This document shows, piece after piece, positions 36,116 through 46,125 of a DNA stretch of 64,000 bases. The DNA comes from Phorcus lineatus (lineage: Eukaryota; Mollusca; Gastropoda; Trochida; Trochidae): assembly GCA_921293015.1 (NCBI GenBank), contig OV121085.1, positions 15,029,731 to 15,093,730 on the forward strand. Direction: 5' to 3'. Position numbers and translations under genes: made by a program. The notes beneath the pieces were generated by a model. That model had not been told where the DNA came from. It did not search any database and saw only the letters and a program-made list of their open reading frames with translations. Positions within the stretch are counted from its first letter, which is position 1. Each line of letters begins with the position of its first letter.

Positions 36116-38299
36116 TCTTATAGTATAACAATGAACTTATTTTTAAAATCAGTTTAGCATCCATTAATGTAGATAACAGTTTCGTAAATAAGATGCTATC
36201 TTCAGGAAAGCAATAAGAAATGAAAATCGTTGCTCTTTGTGCAAAAATATACTACGTTTGGTAAAAGAAAACATTTTGAATATGTTGATCTTGGAAGGGA
36301 AAATAAATACTTTAAAAGGAAGGTTTATTAATTCAGATGAAACGATTGGAGTCTTTGTGAAGTAACCAATTTTGAAACATTGTTAGATATATTTTATTTG
36401 TAAAACGCTTTGAATTCATATATCTAAGACGATATTATAAACATTTATGTACATGTATTCATAAATCATTTGTTAAAAATTTGAGGCTATTGAAAGTGAC
36501 ACTTTGATTTTACCTTTACTTCTTGAATGCATCACTTTGGGAATGTCACGTCATGAACTATCAATTTGATAATTGCATGTAATTAATATTTTGTTCTACT
36601 TCGAATACTATTATTAATATAAGAGATTGTTCGAATATTACTTTACGAAACTAGCTGAGCGCATCCTGTATCAAGCACGGTCAGTAGCGGTCCTGTAACA
36701 ACAATAGTTTTAGCATGTACATGTTTTTTTTAAAATTCGACAATATGTCTGCCATTGAATGGATACATACACATGTTAAATTATAATTAGAGTTGACAAC
36801 GGAATAGATCACTTGGTCAATATTGATAATCATTACATTCGTTGATGTTACGTGCTATCTCTTAAATCGGGATATCATTTCCATAAATTCTTAATTATTA
36901 TTCAGATGGTTGAGATACCGACACACTGTATCTGCTCAACATTGTGTGTAGATATGCAGTATTTGTATTTACAAATAGAAATGCATGTACATCAACATAT
37001 GTGAAAATATTAGGTACGTTACGTTTTTATGTGTTAGTTCTTGCAAAGGTGTGTACAATATGCCGCCATCAAATCACTGTAGTGGTAGATTGAGAAAGAA
37101 AATCTAACATGAAGATTGACAAATGCTTATAATGATATTTGGTTATGTATATACTAAATATATATTATGATATGTAAGTGTGTGTCTGAGTATATTATTT
37201 GCGGTTAAGTTTGCTGTTTAAGTACTGTTGTTTAGGTACAAGTAAGAGGAGTGTTACTATTCATGTAGAAGTAAAATGAAAAGTAAACTTATTATCTGAA
37301 AAGTTAATTACACTGAAATTTAATTCTTCATTCTCGCTTATTTGACTTAAGTTAAGTGAGCATAATTACTATCTGTATCAACACAAAACACTTATCTCCT
37401 TTGGTATGAATTACTTGCATAGACACTTACACTTACAAGGTACAATGAAGGAAATAGTCTCGTGATGCTAAAAAGTTTCAAAAATCAAAGACAACAAACT
37501 CTGATCCTTATATTTATTGTTCATTATGAAAACTTGATAACTGTTACCTTTTTCCCTCATTTTCTTCCTTGACCGTGACATTGAAAGTTTTTATACGAAA
37601 GATGCATAAATCGGAAAGTTGCTTAATCTTTTGAATTTGTATATGAACAGTTTTTAAATATATGAATTTATGAAATATATATTACTCGAACAGTTAAAAT
37701 ATTGTGTTGTCGTGAATAATTAGACCAGATGTCTAGCTGGGTCTGCTTATCAAAGCAACGTGTCACCGTGTCGCGTCTCTACTCAGACTTGCGCGTAAAT
37801 TCGCGTACAATCACATCATCTTCCTCTCTCTATTTTGATGTTTATCTATCGCACGATATCAGGGGGCAAATACTTATGCAATAATGAATTGACCGGAGTA
37901 AAATGTTTAATTGCTCTTCGGTCCCACTATCGTCAACATTTTGAACCATGATTTTTCTGTAACGTTTTTAATAGTTTCCGTTATATCGGTTTGTGAAATT
38001 AACAAAGAAATGTTTTATTTGATTTATTTATTATCTGTTCATGATTCAATATTTTAAGAATATTTTGATATGGAGTGGATTATTTACTACGCTGCAAGAA
38101 GAGTCATATAATGGCATCGTCTCTGCTCCGTGCTGCGACCATAGTGACGGGAGTGGCAAACAACTAATTTCATCTGTGTGATTTAAACAGTATTTAATTT
38201 GTTACCTATGCAATGTCCATGAGAGATAATCTGTTAAAATCTATGTTGTAGTTATACTTTGAGATTGAACTGTTTAACTCTATTGCATGTAACTCCAAT

Positions 38300-38350
38300 G
38301 TATATGGGCCGGAGGCCTCTCATACAATAAACATCTTTGACTTTGACTTT
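38300..38350 (+). repeat. LINE 3' tail with GACTTT repeat
   Basis: TATATGGGCCGGAGGCC, then ACAATAAACATC and TTTGACTTTGACTTTGA. Short-unit tails of this kind mark the 3' ends of CR1/L2-like non-LTR elements. Confidence 0.55.
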
Positions 38351-38814
38351 GAACAGTATTTAATTTCCATGAAACATGTAATACACAACATTCAGAATAT
38401 ATATTTGCAATTATTATTTTCCAAAATCAAATTCATATTAAGCATTGTCTACCTTTGCATTTGGTACAGATTTAATAAAAGAGCTATAAAAATCGGTTGT
38501 TATCATTTATGAAATGATATACAGAGGGATTCGTTAGCACTCTGTGACAAGGACTTGTCGCCGCTCAAGGTAGATTATATAATGTTCTATCGTTTTTAAA
38601 AACGTATTGATTTGATCGGAATCTATCATATAGTGAGCATTTAAAGAAGAAATGAAAAGGATCCCCCGAATGTTTCCATAAGAACAGGCGGGATTTACTG
38701 ACAACAATAAGTGGACTTACTTTGTGTATTATACTTTCAATATATTGCTGCCATCTTCATTTTCCATTTTCATCTGTGTAAACATGCTTCTATACTCCCT
38801 ATTGACGAAAAGAC

Positions 38815-39800
38815 GACCTATGAGCCCTTCACAATCTCAGAATCGACACCTATACCCTCTCAGTTTGATAAATAGGCGAGCTATGAGCCCTTCACAATCT
38901 GAGAATCGACACCTATACCCTCTCAGTTTGATAAATAGGCGAGCTATGAGCCCTTCACAATCTGAGAATCGACACCTACATGTGTATACCCTCTCAGTTT
39001 GATAAATAGGCGAGATGTGAGCCCTTCACAATCTCAGAATTGACTCCTATACCCTCTCAGTTTAAATAAAGATGAAGTGTGATCCCTTCACAATCTGGGA
39101 ATCGATCCCTATACCCAAACTGAGAATAGATCCCTATACTCCGTCAGTTGGATTTATAGGCGAGCTATGAGCCCTTCACAATCTAGAAATTGATCCCTAT
39201 AGACCGCCAGTTTGATTTATAGGCGAGCTATGAGCCCTTCACAATCTAGGAGTTGATCCCTATACACCCTCAGTTTAAATAAAGGTGAGCTATGAGCCCT
39301 TCACAATCTGAGAGTCGACCCCTACACTCCCTCAGTTTGACATACAGGCGAGATGTGAGCCCTTCACAATCTGAGAATCGACTCCTATATACCCTCTCAG
39401 TTTCATAAATAGGTGAGCTGTAAGCCTTTCACAATCTGAGAATTGACCCCTATACCCCCTCAGTTTGACATAAAGACGAGCTATGAGCGCTTCACAATCT
39501 GAGAATCGATCCCTATACTCCCTCAGTATGACATATAGGCGAGATGTGAGCCATTCACAATCTCAGAATTGACCCCTATATTCGGACAGTTTAAATAAAG
39601 GTGAGCTATGAGCCCTTCACAATGTATGAATCGGCTCCTATACTGCGTCAGTTTGATTTTTAGGCGAGCTGTGAGCCCTTCACAATCTAAGAATCGACTG
39701 CTATACCCTCTCAGTTTAAATAAAGGTGAGCTATGAGCCCTTCACAATCTAGGAATCAATCCCCTCATTTTGAGAAAGAGACAAGCTGATTGCTCATCAC
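38815..39800 (-). repeat. 62-63 bp minisatellite array, right arm
   Basis: About 15-16 units, with the start of GAGCCCTTCACAATCT at 38,822, 38,885, 38,948, 39,019, 39,081, 39,169, 39,232, 39,295, 39,357 and onward. Spacing is 62-63 bp, with two longer steps (71 and 88 bp) from partial duplications. Orientation is inverted relative to the left arm. Confidence 0.9.
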
Positions 39801-39830
39801 AATATAGGAATCGATTCTTATACTTGCTAA

Positions 39831-39969
39831 ATAGAAAAACCTTAATAAGCTAGATAATTCCCATTTTATAATGATGAAAATACTGCTACAACACTAATTC
39901 CGAGATTGTGATTATTCCCAGATTGTTCAGGTCGCACAATCTGCAGATTGTATAAACAATCTAGAAATT
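39831..39969 (-). repeat. Right terminal inverted repeat of foldback element
   Basis: The reverse complement matches 27,542-27,680. Beyond it, to about 40,030, further ACAATCT/AGATTGT half-sites form palindromes such as ACAATCTGCAGATTGT. Confidence 0.78.
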
Positions 39970-40520
39970 CCTAGATTGTGAGCAAACAATCTGCTCGAAC
40001 AATCTGCAGATTGTGATATACCCCAGATTGTTCGTAACATGTACACGGTTGGGTACTATACATTGAGCTGACCACAATAAGAAGTGATTATTATTATGTT
40101 TCATGATATATACCGATTAAAATTATATGGCATAGTAGACAAACATGGACCGATTTTTCAGCTCTGTATGATTTGTGATGTTAAACAATTCTGCGATCTT
40201 AAAAAGGTTTGGATATACAAGGAAATACTGTTTTATGTATAGCTTTCTCAGAAAATTTAAAACAGGTCGGATTCAAGCAAAATAATATTATCTTCTATTT
40301 ATTAAGTTTACAAAGTTTGCAAAATCTATTTACATTTTGGATTGATTTGAATCTACCACTCGATGAAAAATTTATATTAAGAACACCTAAGTCTACATAA
40401 GGCTATACAAAACTTGTTTATATTAACATACTACTATGAGAGATAGATTTCTTACTCCAAGATACATTTAAACATCCTATAATTCAGGCTGAGGCCAAGG
40501 TTGTTTAAAAGAGACCACAA

Positions 40521-40841
40521 CTATTGCCTGTCTACCGAATCGAAAGCTTTTTCGAAGTCAACGAAGGGGGCATAGATTTTACCAACTGTGGTATTGAAAT
40601 ATAAATTTATTATAATTTGCATTATTAACATATTATCAACTGTTGTATATCCATTCCTAAATCCTGCCTGGGATTCACCGATTTTATTCACTGCCTCACG
40701 CCATGCATTATTGTAATCTTTTGTTAATGATAGCTGTAAAGACCTATCTAAGAATGGTCGAGAGTGTACCCAGTGAACTATATGGGTTATCCAAAATGCC
40801 TTGATTATGGAGATCCCTAACCTGAGAGAGTACACACCCAA
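40521..40841 (-). pseudogene. LINE reverse transcriptase fragment
   Basis: About 60 recognisable residues of RT: ESQAGFRNGYTTVDNM and the catalytic box FVDFEKAFDSVDR. It resembles the LINE at 42.7-44.9 kb (QAGFRKGFRTTDN, FVDLKAAFDSVYR), so it is probably the same clade. Upstream sequence is scrambled, and the fragment is dead. Confidence 0.75.
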
Positions 40842-40929
40842 GGAATTTGGTTATAAAGGAAAACATGACAGACTTTCGTGCATTTAAAATTTACATGGAC
40901 AGATCAGGCGACATTATGTTGTATGCTTT

Positions 40930-41070
40930 TCATAAGTAGTAGAGTTAGTAACGGGAGTGACCCCCATTACATTCAGTTCATAGACATGTCTTCTAATGAA
41001 ATAGGTTAGACGTCGGATGACGTCATTCTGGATACGTTGCCACTTTTTGATGTATTGCCTGTTCAAGGCG
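40930..41070 (-). pseudogene. Tc1 transposase C-terminal remnant
   Basis: WQRIQNDVIRRLTYFIRRHV on the minus strand matches EWNQIPNDVIRRLTSSMRRR at the C-terminus of the Tc1 transposase at 10.5 kb. Only this end is recognisable. Confidence 0.6.
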
Positions 41071-41784
41071 TTGTATGGTGTGGGCGACGACGAAGTAAAA
41101 AATTCTCGATCTGTGACAAGTGCTAGTTTCGGTAAACAGATATTGAACAACGTCGTCGTTATAAATACCTGGATGTTTCAGATATGTGTCGCTTATATCT
41201 ATCCGTGTTCTGATCGTTAACAAGAACACAGAACTTGAGGAGTCAATGAATAGTTAAACAGAATCTTGTCCCTAGGTTTGAATTAAAGTAACTGTGAGTA
41301 ACTGCTGGTCACTTACTTCTAGTACAACAAGTTCCATTGTAGCTGTATCCAGACCAACACAGACGTTGAATTATATATCTCTCGCCAAAATAAAAATACC
41401 GGATTACAGGCTTGCAACTCCGGACTGAAGACCTTTTAAGACGTTGGGTTGATTCTAGGAAGCAAACAAAGAGTTACTGATTATCAACATCATAACTATC
41501 GACAGTTGCACAGTTTCGATTTAGATTTCTACACTACTGCTCTTTGGGTATGGATAAATGATAATTATTATTATATAATCATAAATTAACAAATATTACG
41601 CCCTAAGTCAAGCAAGAACTGCTCAACGGCGCAGGAGAGGGAAAGAAAAGGATAATATACTATGTACAAAAGTCTTTCAGATGTAGGAGATCTGCGGATT
41701 GAGAACAGGTATGTTTTAAAGGTTTTCTTAAAACAGTCTTTGAGAGGCATTTAGAAGTTGGTGAGATGAATAGAGAACAAGTTA

Positions 41785-41855
41785 TATGGATTTACAACTT
41801 CTTTATTGCAGGATATTGCGATGTTTCGGTGTAGATACTAACACCGTTATCAAGC
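41785..41855 (-). repeat. Penelope-type 3' terminal repeat, copy a
   Basis: The reverse complement reads CTTGATAACGGTGTTAG, TATCTACACCGAAACATCGC, then AATAAAGAAGTTGTA. It recurs at 42,105-42,180, about 320 bp away in the same orientation. A hairpin (GGTGT with ACACC) sits before GAAAC. Confidence 0.6.
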
Positions 41856-42104
41856 AAGTGAAATTGGACATGATTTTAAGAAGGAATATAATAGGCTTGT
41901 ACTATTGAGTAGGTTGAAGAACAAATAGTTAATTAAATTATATTGTTAAGGTTAACAAGGTTGATAAGGTTGATGTACAAGGTGATTGGTTGTAGTTACA
42001 GTACAAGTTGCCTAGAGGAAGCCAGATGGACAAATTGAGTTACTATTGATTGGGTTTAATTAGATGGTGATAATGATAATTATGCCTAAGATTAAGGACG
42101 ACAA

Positions 42105-42180
42105 CGATATATGGATATACAACTTCTTTATTACACAGTGGCGACGTTTCGGTATAGATCCTTATACCGTTATCAAGCAT
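42105..42180 (-). repeat. Penelope-type 3' terminal repeat, copy b
   Basis: The reverse complement reads CTTGATAACGGTATAAGG, ATCTATACCGAAACGTCGCC, then AATAAAGAAGTTGTA. The stem GGTATA/TATACC replaces GGTGT/ACACC of copy a with paired changes. Confidence 0.6.
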
Positions 42181-42455
42181 ATGGGAAAATGATGTGTTCA
42201 GTAATTATATATATGATGTACATATAGATAATTAAGACAATAAACAATACAAGGGGTAATATAACAATGAGATGAAAGGGGAATAAAATAGCAGTGTGGA
42301 TACCAGTACTGAGTGGAAGGTGGTAAGTTAATTGGCTATTAGGCAGGGAGTAGCCTAGTTAGGAGGAGGATGAAGCCGGGGTGAGTTGATAGGATTAATC
42401 ATGGGCGGATTAAATGGTTGTAAGCAGATGGGATGAAATAGCCTTGATCTCTGTT

Positions 42456-42700
42456 CATGGAGGCCTTAAATCGAAAAATGTGTATGGAAAACGGCGTTGA
42501 GTGTAATCATGTTTGTTGTTTGTGAGTGTTTTGACTGTGTCCCAGTTGATGTTGTGTTGTGGAAAGTTGGTGATGTGTTCCGAAATGGCTGATTTTGCGT
42601 CGGCTTTGATTGTGGATGTCTTGTGTTCTTTGATGCGAATGTTGAGTGGTCTTGATGTTTCGCCAATGTTGTTGCTGCCACAGTCACAGCTAATGATATG
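42456..42700 (-). pseudogene. Penelope-like element, GIY-YIG endonuclease part
   Basis: On the minus strand from the LINE junction: ISCDCGSNNIGETSRPLNIR, IKEHKTS, SAISEHI and HNINWDTVKTL, ending TFFDLRPP and a TGA. N-IGETSRPL with R-KEH is the GIY-YIG nuclease signature of Penelope-like elements, whose RT is found at 44.9-45.5 kb. The enzyme would nick target DNA. A LINE (42,701-44,915) separates it from the RT. Confidence 0.8.
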
Positions 42701-44915
42701 GTTTATTCAGTAAACAGGCCACCGGCCCACTTCACGTATACATTTCATGATAATATAACATTGTAGCGCCAGGAAATTACAATTTATTTTTTTTGGATGC
42801 AAGAAATACAAATGTTGCCAAACAATTGACTATATTATGATTATTACTATTAAAAAGTTGTACAAGTTTGTGTATAGTTGGGTTGACATAATAATATTGC
42901 GGTAGTAACTGTTTCCGTAAGCTATCGTAAAATGGACACTGTAAGCAGAAATGGTACTCACTTTAAACAAAAGGAATTATACATAATGGACAAAATCGAT
43001 TAAGTCTTTCAATATTTAACATTCTGCCCTTTTCTTTGAGGAGATTATGACCCGAGCATCTTAGATTCGCTAAGGCCTTTCTATAAGCTCCATTAGTCAC
43101 ACAAGATATATAAAATTCAGGATAGAAAAAAGGCTTTACATGGCAGAAAAAATCTAACTTTGGGATATTAATAACTTTGTCATGTCATTGTTGCATATCT
43201 TTGTCTTTACAGCGTTGAACGAAGTGACGCAGAAACATGTTAACATGACATACACCTTGATGGAGCCACACATCACCAAAACCATATTTATAGAGTAAAC
43301 ACTTAACTTCAAATGCCCAACATTTCATACCACTTTCGGCCCTTTTATATTAAAAAAGATATGCTGCTTTTAGTAAAACATTCCTGTGTTGGGTTATCAA
43401 ACGAAGCCAGTATGATAAAATTCTCTTTAAGCGAAAAACCTTCAATGAATTCCTGCCAAGCTCTCCTGTAGCAGACACATTAGGGCTGAAACGACTAAGT
43501 CCAAGTACAAGTTTGCAAAATCTATCATGGATATTTTCAACATTCGGAGCTGGATGGAAACCCCAAACCTCTGAGTCATATAATAAAATTGGTAAGACTT
43601 TCTTATCAAATATATTAAACTGTATACAGACGGGGAGATTACAAAAATTGTGTATTTTGGAGCGTATAATATGAATTACTTTCCAAGCTTGCTGCGATAA
43701 TGTTTTTTGAGTTACAAACCATGAGCCCGAGGAAGAAAAATGAACCCCTATATCATCTGCAAATAGAAGAATAAAAATTTCAACCAAGTCCAAAGATAAA
43801 GCTCTCTGTCCATCGCAACTTGACAACCCTGTCGTAGACCGTACTTACACTCAAAGAAATCTGTATAACTATAATCAATTAATACACACGATTTGACTTC
43901 CTTATACATATTAGCAACCAAATGATATAACCTACCCTTGATACCATTTGTCCAGAGTTTAAAAAGCAAACCATTACGATAGACGGAATCAAAGGCTGCC
44001 TTGAGATCAACAAAAGCACAGTAAAACTTTCCACCCTTGAAGGATAAATACTTATGAACTAGTGTATTAAGAATAAAAACATTATCTGTAGTTCGAAAGC
44101 CCTTACGAAAGCCGGCTTGTTCTTGACTAATAATATCTTCATAGTCTGCCCATCTCAACTTTCCCGCTGATTCTAACAAAGTTATGGGCCTGTAATTACA
44201 AGGAGTATTAGCACATCCTTTATATATAGGTAGAATGACACCGTACGTCCACTGTGAGGGGTATTTACCTGATATTAATATACAATTATAAAGTTTCAGC
44301 AGTATTTCAATACATTGTGGTGGAGCATTTATAATAAATTCAATTGGGAGTCCAGTATATCCAGGTGATTTCCCTTGTTTCATATCACCAAGTGCCTCTA
44401 AGAGTTCATTTAAAGTTATTTCACTGTCTAATGAAGAAGTAATGTCAACACTGTTTGATATAAGTTCTTCTGAAATGGAATCAACAAAATTGTCAATTTC
44501 AGCATACAATTCTAAATACTGAGGACAGTCACCAGTTCCTGAGAAAAGTGTCTTGAAGTGTTGAATCCACTGAGAAATATTAATGTCACTGAACCTGGAA
44601 ATAAATGTTGATTTGTCAGAAACAAGATTCCAGAATAATTTATTGTCATTAGCACCAAGTGCACTTTCTAGTTTCAAAATAAATTCATTAAAAGCAACGA
44701 TAGATTTATTTGAACACAATGATTTATAATGTCTCTGAGCCTGTGTATATAGCTGTCTGTCAAAGTCCGTGTTGCTTCGGTGATATCTGCGTAAACAGCG
44801 GCGAGCTTCCTAACGTGCATCGCCACATTCGCTATGATACCAGTTACCTCCCCTGGCACGGGAAGACGCATTGCTTCCCATTGATGATTGGAAACTACTT
44901 GCACAGGCTTTCATA
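42701..44915 (-). mobile_element. LINE fragment inserted in the Penelope-like element
   Basis: A 5'-truncated non-LTR element on the minus strand. It begins in the endonuclease-RT linker (WYHSECGDAR, then YHRSNTDFDRQL in a shifted frame) and ends with GGGCCGGTGGCCTG and GAATAAA next to the Penelope GIY-YIG coding sequence. Penelope coding sequence ends at GVVYNN on one side and resumes at ISCDCG on the other, so the insertion point falls inside its frame. Confidence 0.8.
43350..44719 (-). pseudogene. LINE reverse transcriptase with internal deletion
   Basis: RT motifs: QGKSPGYTGLPIEF, GVILPIYKG, NYRPITLLESAGK, QAGFRKGFRTTDN, FVDLKAAFDSVYRNG and KYGLRQGCQ, then a break near 43,820. It resumes in another frame with LLFADDIGVHFSS. 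The segment normally found between RQGC and FADD is missing, so about 25-30 residues are deleted. The C-terminal part (LPILLYDSEVWGF, FCKLVLGLSR) is conventional. The clade is probably CR1/L2-like, not proven. Confidence 0.82.
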
Positions 44916-44924
44916 GTGTTATTG

Positions 44925-45540
44925 TTGTACACCACACCTTTGGGCTGTTGTTTTGAAGTGGGTTTCCTACCGTTGGCCCTAATGTAGGTTTTGAGAGGTG
45001 TGGATGTGGAGAAATATGTGTCTATGCCGGCTTTCTGCTTGAGCAGGCGACTGATGTGGTGTGATGTTTTGCCAATGTAGGGAAGTGAGATGCGAATTGG
45101 GGCAGGGGTAGGCTTGCTAGTAGTTGGTTTAGGTGCTGGGTTGAGGTTGGATTTGATAACACGGTCAACAAGTTTAGTAGGATAGTTGTTTAGTTTGGTG
45201 AAGACATGCCGGAGGTGTTCGAGTTCAGCGTTAGGAGTGGCAGAGGATAAGTTGATAGCACGACGGGTGGTGATGATGCCTGTTTTAGTTCTGAGAGGAT
45301 GGTTAGAGTCGAAATAAATGTATTGGTTAGTGTGTGTGGGTTTACGATAAACAGAGGTTTGGATAGTGTTGTTAGGGGTGCGAGTGACTAGCACATCAAG
45401 GAAGGGAAGCTGCGAGTTAGTTTCAGTCTCAATAGTGATTTGGATACGAGGGTGTTGCTGGTTAAGGTGGTTAAGGAGGCCAATTGGGTCGTTAGCTTGG
45501 GGAAGAATGACAAAGGTGTCATCAGCATCAATATCACAGG
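44925..45540 (-). pseudogene. Penelope-like element, RT C-terminal half
   Basis: ADDTFVILPQ (third catalytic box, normally Y-x-DD), then QLPFLDVLVTR, SVYRKPTHTNQYIYFDSNHP and PYIGKTSHHISRLLK, ending at GVVYNN. This order (DDTF, PFLD, YRKPT) is specific to Penelope RTs. The N-terminal half of the RT is missing. The break at about 45,540 abuts the Gypsy remnant on the plus strand. Confidence 0.82.
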
Positions 45541-45559
45541 AACAGGAATCCATAGCAAC

Positions 45560-45760
45560 CAAGCTAACTACTACTGCTTACTCTGTTATAGTGAAGGAGG
45601 ACTCGAGGAAAGATTTAACAGAGATGAAATTCATGTTCAAGGAGATGCAAAGTGAGCGAGCTGAGTTAATGGACACAAAGAAGCACATGCCAGCCCTGAT
45701 TTACCAGCTCCAGTCAGCTCCAATTCCTCAGGGTATTTACACCCATGACGTTACTTGATC
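45560..45760 (+). pseudogene. Gypsy gag remnant
   Basis: About 60 residues, charged and helical (EDSRKDLTEMKFMFKEMQSE), open to 45,758. Assigned to gag only by position before the protease. Confidence 0.45.
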
Positions 45761-46019
45761 ATCGTGTGGATCTCTTAAGGATGTTGTTTAAGGTAAAGAG
45801 CACGAGGACAGCCTTGGACACAACCTCCTCAGAATGACTGGTCAGCACAGCAACATTTTCAGCAGCACTTTCTTCAACCACAGGAAGACGTGGATATGTG
45901 GATACCAAGATCACCTAGCATATGGATGTCGTGTCATTATGGGCTATTGGAAACAGGTTTTTATTACTAACAAGTATATGTGAAGGGGACACACCTAGAC
46001 CGCAAGCTCGTCCTCACCA

Positions 46020-46125
46020 AGAAATCATGGACAGAAAGTCATTATTGATCTTAAGGAAATCGACATCCCTGTGAAAGCTTTGTTGGATACTGGAGCCACA
46101 CTTTGATTTCTGTCAGAGTCCTTCT
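46020..46125 (+). pseudogene. Gypsy aspartic protease fragment
   Basis: VIIDLKEIDIPVKALLDTGA followed by TL, a stop codon and FLSESFF. LLDTGAT is the retropepsin active-site motif. The remainder of the domain is displaced to 47.57 kb by an insertion. Confidence 0.7.

Larger units (their letters stand above)
35700..38800. other. Central loop of foldback element, non-coding
   Basis: AT-rich with no recognisable gene. It contains a short 41-45 bp repeat at 35,960-36,115 and a LINE-type 3' tail at 38,300-38,350. The start, 35,695-35,735, has two copies of GGAAAAAAAGTAACA. Confidence 0.5.
27542..39969. mobile_element. 12.4-kb foldback-type inverted-repeat element
   Basis: The outer ends are inverted copies: 27,542-27,680 pairs with the reverse complement of 39,831-39,969. 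Shared blocks include CCTGAACAATCTGGGAAT, ATTATAAAATG and GGTTTTTCT. Inside each end lies an array of a 62-63 bp minisatellite, in opposite orientation on the two sides. Long inverted repeats built of tandem subrepeats are the hallmark of foldback (FB, TU) elements. No transposase is encoded. The left arm has been opened by a proline-rich ORF unit (27.85-29.25 kb) and a LINE (29,488-34,991). The central loop (35.7-38.8 kb) appears non-coding. I saw no clear target duplication. Confidence 0.75.

Noticed and set aside
38815-39800. CRISPR-like array
   Set aside because: Units are contiguous 62-63 bp tandem repeats without unique spacers, in a eukaryotic genome and with an inverted partner array.
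27542-39969. Maverick/Polinton or other large DNA-virus-like element
   Set aside because: Size and inverted ends are compatible, but no DNA polymerase B, integrase, ATPase or capsid gene was found. The only enzymes inside belong to a LINE.
41785-42180. Canonical hammerhead ribozyme
   Set aside because: The hairpin and GAAAC are right, but the CUGAUGA core is not intact in either copy, so only a degenerate or variant form is proposed.
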